NCBI GenBank assembly: GCA_947561395.2
Contig: OX387184.1
Span: 11,140,205 to 11,204,204 of the forward strand
Length of the DNA stretch: 64,000 nucleotides
Direction of reading: 5' to 3'
DNA from: Buxus sempervirens
Taxonomy: Eukaryota > Streptophyta > Magnoliopsida > Buxales > Buxaceae
A model generated the notes under the pieces. That model was not told where the DNA came from, searched no databases, and saw nothing but the letters and a program-made list of their open reading frames with translations. The position numbers were made by a program, and so were the translations under genes. Below are positions 60,179-64,000 of this stretch, piece after piece (the first letter of the stretch is position 1; the number at the start of each line of letters is the position of its first letter).

Positions 60179-60614
60179 AAGGGTAAATTACACTTACCTC
60201 CTTTGAGGTATGCTATAATTACACTTACCTCCCTTGAGGTTTCTGAAATAACACTTTCCCCCCTTGAGATTTGTGTATGGATCAAAATAACACTATTTCA
60301 TTGAAGTTTTCTTCAAAACAGTAGTGATAGTTGGTAAAATAATTTGAGCTGGATAAGATTACCCCTTCATAAAGATGAGAACAAAAATTTTAATGGCCTA
60401 AGGGATAACTATCATTTAACTTAAATGGGGGTAATCTTGTCCAGTTCAAATTATTTTATTAATTATCACTACTGTTTTGACAGAAACTTCAATGAAAGAG
60501 TATTATTTTGATCCATACACAAATCTCAAGGGGGGAAAGTGTTATTTCAGAAACCTCAAGGGAGGTAAGTGTAATTATAGCATACCTCAAGGGTGGTAAG
60601 TGTAATTTACCTTA
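60179..60614. mobile_element. Long palindromic MITE in a GRDP-gene intron
   Basis: Arms of about 190-200 bp are nearly exact inverse copies (AAGGGTAAATTACACTTACC at the left, GGTAAGTGTAATTTACCTT at the right; GTTTCTGAAATAACACTTTC and its inverse inside), with a short unpaired centre near 60385. It sits between exons 59908 and 60854. Transcription through it would make one long hairpin. It is related by core motif to 4366-4640. Confidence 0.75.
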
Positions 60615-62319
60615 AAAGAAACAAGGATAAAAGACAAGATACAATTTTTAGTGGATTTGGTGACACAAATGGTTCTGCTCGATAATATGAACCTGTATGC
60701 ATGTTGCATTTCTCCATATGAACATCAAACAATTTAAGACGGAATGAAAAGGGCAATCGTGTCTGCTACTTCTATCAAATTCCACATTCAAAGACCTGAA
60801 ACACAATGAAAAAGAATATTTACTACCATAAAAGAATGGAAAAGCTAAAACACCTCATCTGGATGCTGATGACCTCATTGCCAACTTCATCAAAGACACG
60901 GGTCCAGCTGTTAGCATGTTGAATCCTTCCAGGAAATGAGAAAAAGCAGGAATTCTTTGAGAAAGGTCGTGAGTGGACCAGGTGGAGTGTATAAGGTGCT
61001 GGGGCTGGAACAGTAAAAGAAATAGCAATCCGTAGAGAGATTGGCTTAGGGCTGATGTGGCCCTTCACAGTTCTAGAACCAGGCACCAATTGACACCATT
61101 TCTCTACTGAAAGTTTTGAAACAGGGTCCAGAAACTCCTGTAGGGAAATTGAAGTACTCCCCAAGGTTTTTGTGGACCTTGAAATGGGTAAGCTAGAAGG
61201 TGACTGGGATTTGAGCTCAAAAAGAAGCTCTCCTTTAGGTTCACATTGAAAGACAGCAGCCTGTTTCTTCCCAGATTCAGACAATATACTGAGCCTTCGC
61301 TTGGCATTGAAATATACATCTGGCTGTTTCTTACTAAAAGCGACAAAGAGACTGCCCTTATGCCCAACAGGTAAGTTTTCTACCTCCACTATCTCCAAAA
61401 GAACCTAGACAAGGAATGAATAACAGAATAAAATTAGAAAGTGAAAATTGCTACATATAGGTTGCTTAAAATTTATCTTCACCCAGATAGAAAGTAGTGT
61501 TTTCCAAGGCTTTAGAAGCTTAAGCCTACACTCGCCCCTTAATCGAAGGATTCACATAGAACCCCCAAGACAAAAATCATGAAGGGAAGTGTGCGAATGA
61601 GGCATGCACCTTCTGTGGTACTATGCCCACATAAAGCACAATGACTAGCTAGTTAGCCAATCTAGTCAAGCACATAAGTTTTCAGTCACGTAACTATGCA
61701 TATAAATTTCAGTTCTTTGGCCTAATCAATGTTGCAATTATAACACTGCTATTCCTGAAATCACTGGTTTTTCCCCCTGCCATACTGCACCTTGTTTCAT
61801 GTCTGGGCATGTCTAATAAATTAGAAATGACAGAATGGGGTCCAAAATGGATATATAAGCTACCTCTACAACTTTTGTCTCGGAAAGCTGAATTATGTTA
61901 CGATACTCATTGGACGGAACTATCTCTTTGCTCAAAATGCTTGAAGGGTAACCATTGGTTATGAGAGGAGAAGGAGGAATGCCTCTATACATTGCCCCTG
62001 CTCTCCAGTACCTAGTGCCAAATGTATCTTCCCACTGCTTTGTGGTTCCAGAAAACCCAACATCAAGCTTCTTCCCTTTGGTTCTGTCAGAGTCCATGTC
62101 ATCATGCTCCAATACTTTGCCAAGTACTTGAACCAGGTCTTTACAGTAAGAAACTGGATGCAATTGGTGAGAGTGCCAGATCAGGTCAATGTCATAAGTT
62201 GGAACACAGAAGAATTTGATGGATCTTTCCCTATTTCTCTTGATCAAATGCAGGAATCCTTTATATCTGGTGACCGCTTGTTCGAGAAAGAGCCTATTGC
62301 TCATATTGGGTCTGGAAAC

Positions 62320-63453
62320 CTGTCACAAGTACGCAAACGCATAAATTAAATAACATATATCTAAAAATGAATAGAGAACAGATTGCTTCTCCACATACAC
62401 GCACACAAAGAAGAGGGGTTAAAACGCGCCATGAAACTTTCAAAGGTGAAGTTATGATCTGGATGTTTATTCAAATATGTGAATACAAGGAAACGATCAT
62501 AAAACAACATGTTCTGGTTTGTAGGGGTATTGGTTAACTCATATGATAATGAAGTTGAACAACATAGCACATTTTTAAGATTTCATAACTGCATATTCCA
62601 TGAATTTTGGGCATGTGGTTCTTAGGTTTGTTCAAATAAAATAAGCATAAGATCATAGAATGCACAAATATCAAAGATCTACGAGTGCCAAAACGAGTTC
62701 TAGTTCATATGGAAATCGCAACAGCAAAGGAGATAATGAAGACAAACAATATATACTTCAGGACTGAAAGTTTTTATACTTCAGAACACTATGGTCCACA
62801 ACATAAATCCAATAATATAGGCTAACATTGAAAATGAGCATGGAACAGAACCACTAGAAAGAAGCCCCGGGAGTTATATGAGTAAGCTTTGAGCTTAAAT
62901 TGACAATAGGTTGAGAATGGGAATTGAAATCTGCGAGATATAATACCTCATTGTTCCTCAGTAGCTCATTGGTAAATCAGATGGCTCTTAACTGACTGGT
63001 CATTGCATGCCAATCAACATGATTTGGAGCTTTTAACTTCCACAAGAAAATAAATACGATTTGGAGATTTGCATAAAAAAATTAATTGAATTGAAAAGTT
63101 AATGATTGTCAATGGTTTAGTAGTAAAATTAATCTCATAGAAAAGAGATAGATGGAAATAAATCTCAAAATATTTATTTTTGCAATGCTTTTATCAATTT
63201 ATTACATTTTCCAACTTCATAAAATGCTGGCTGAAGATCCTTTGCTGACCATCATGATCTATACATGATGTAGAACAAGCAAGCCCCATTACATCTCATA
63301 AACAGTGATGTAGTCGAAGTTATTTTTTTAAATTACTTATTTGAATTGTATTAGGTCTTTTAAGTGCTCGAAGAATTAAATTTGACTTGTATTGATTTAA
63401 TAAATGATAAAGCCTAATTTGAGAAAGTCTGTACATTGTTTTATGGTTTTATG

Positions 63454-63495
<42 letters not shown>

Positions 63496-64000
63496 GGTTT
63501 AAGAAACAAAAACGAGAAAAAAAATTCGAATACCAAGAGTTGATTAATATTATAGCTTCTTTCTTCTTTCCTTGTTGATTCAAGGATTCTTATGAGCTAG
63601 AAAAAGGTGATTTTTTCCCGTTTTCCTTTTTCCGGGTTGGAGACAATGTTCCTCTTGCTTTCTATATCCTTCCTTCTTACACATTTCCACTATGTTCAGC
63701 TCTATTTCAATTTCTCAGTGAGATTGTTTTAAAAATTTCCTAGGAGAGTATCAAGAAAATGGAATTATAAAAAGAAGTCAATACAACCAGCATCAAGATA
63801 TTCACATACAATAGCCAAATCTCCTCCACTCCCATGTGGAAATGAACAAGGAAAATGGTTTAAAATAAGATTTATTCAAAATAAATCCTAGGTCATCTTT
63901 TATATATTGGATGAGATAGAGATGATTATAATAGACCTATAGAAGAATGTATTCTTTCGATCAATTCACAAGGTCAAGGTTTCTTACACAATAAAAATCT
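62320..64000. other. Intron of the GRDP-type gene running to the window edge
   Basis: No upstream exon of the family was found here. The region is AT-rich and includes an (AT)n run. Confidence 0.5.
63456..63492. repeat. (AT)n microsatellite
   Basis: About 18 AT dinucleotides in a row. A shorter one is at 32256-32276. Confidence 0.9.

Larger units (their letters stand above)
52070..64000 (-). pseudogene. GRDP-type gene (DUF1399/glycine-rich domain protein), 5'-partial, TE-interrupted, 3'-truncated
   Basis: Five minus-strand exons are readable: 62319-61864, 61404-60854, 59908-59722, 52353-52198 and 52123-52070, all in phase. Blocks are AVTRYKGFLHLIKRN, CVPTYDIDLIWHSHQLHP (DUF1399 core), SDRTKGKKLDVGFSGTTKQW, TRYWRAGAMYRG, LPVGHKGSLFV, NAKRRLSILSESGKKQ, TLGSTSISLQEFLDPVSKL, FFSFPGRIQHANSWTRV, KKEVIGMMGSGETH, LFPGRKLEFEHKNC and VKEEWFVLPG. 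GRDP proteins are implicated in ABA/stress and development; biochemical function is unclear. N-terminal exons are not in 62320-64000 and must lie beyond the edge. The intron 52354-59721 holds a complete LTR retrotransposon in antisense. Another intron holds a large palindromic MITE. The last exon stops after VLTLSF, about where the family has VLSFILSD, so the C-terminal region is lost. Confidence 0.78.

Overview
The window is nuclear DNA from a flowering plant. Six protein-coding loci belong to plant families and are split by spliceosomal introns, most with GT-AG ends. Long, AT-rich introns and intergenic spaces are packed with plant-type transposable elements: a Reina-like chromovirus, LINE relics, a tRNA-derived SINE, hAT-, PIF/Harbinger- and Helitron-like non-autonomous elements, and foldback MITEs. 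I cannot name the species. The TE load suggests a medium-to-large, probably woody angiosperm genome, but that is inference.

Layout. 1-1.8 kb: spacer with a MITE nested in another MITE. 1.97-11.6 kb (+): ten-exon phosphoglycerate-mutase-like (histidine phosphatase) gene whose first exon encodes a plastid-type presequence. 13.8-16.7 kb (+): six-exon GH3 beta-xylosidase (BXL6 type). 16.9-30.1 kb (-): eleven-exon ODR4-like membrane-protein gene, convergent with BXL6 and holding an RTE-type LINE relic. 30.1-34.4 kb: repeat-rich spacer with a SINE, Helitron-like and hAT-like elements, ending in a promoter with clustered ACGT cores. 34.4-35.9 kb (+): single-exon PB1-domain gene. 40.05-40.85 kb (+): small three-exon CYSTM gene. 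40.9-48 kb: TE desert with a 2-kb PIF/Harbinger-like element and a 3.5-kb hAT-like element that carries an inserted 2.4-kb TG...CA block and several hairpins. 48.6-50.6 kb (+): GTE (BET) bromodomain gene with two frame breaks. 51.7 to beyond 62.3 kb (-): 3' part of a GRDP-type gene. One of its introns holds a 5,976-bp LTR retrotransposon in antisense, and its last exon has decayed. Its 5' exons lie past the right edge.

The loci are not an operon or a pathway. Functionally they cover sugar-phosphate or phosphatase chemistry (PGM-like), cell-wall xylan trimming (BXL6), ER/membrane-protein handling (ODR4-like), PB1 scaffolding, stress-related CYSTM membrane peptides, acetyl-lysine reading (GTE) and hormone/development-linked GRDP function. 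The most notable points are the adjacent damaged genes (GTE and GRDP) around a TE-rich block, two GC-AG introns that are required to keep the reading frames, an exon that adds a plastid-type presequence in frame, and an 80-nt near-perfect hairpin at 47,015-47,094.
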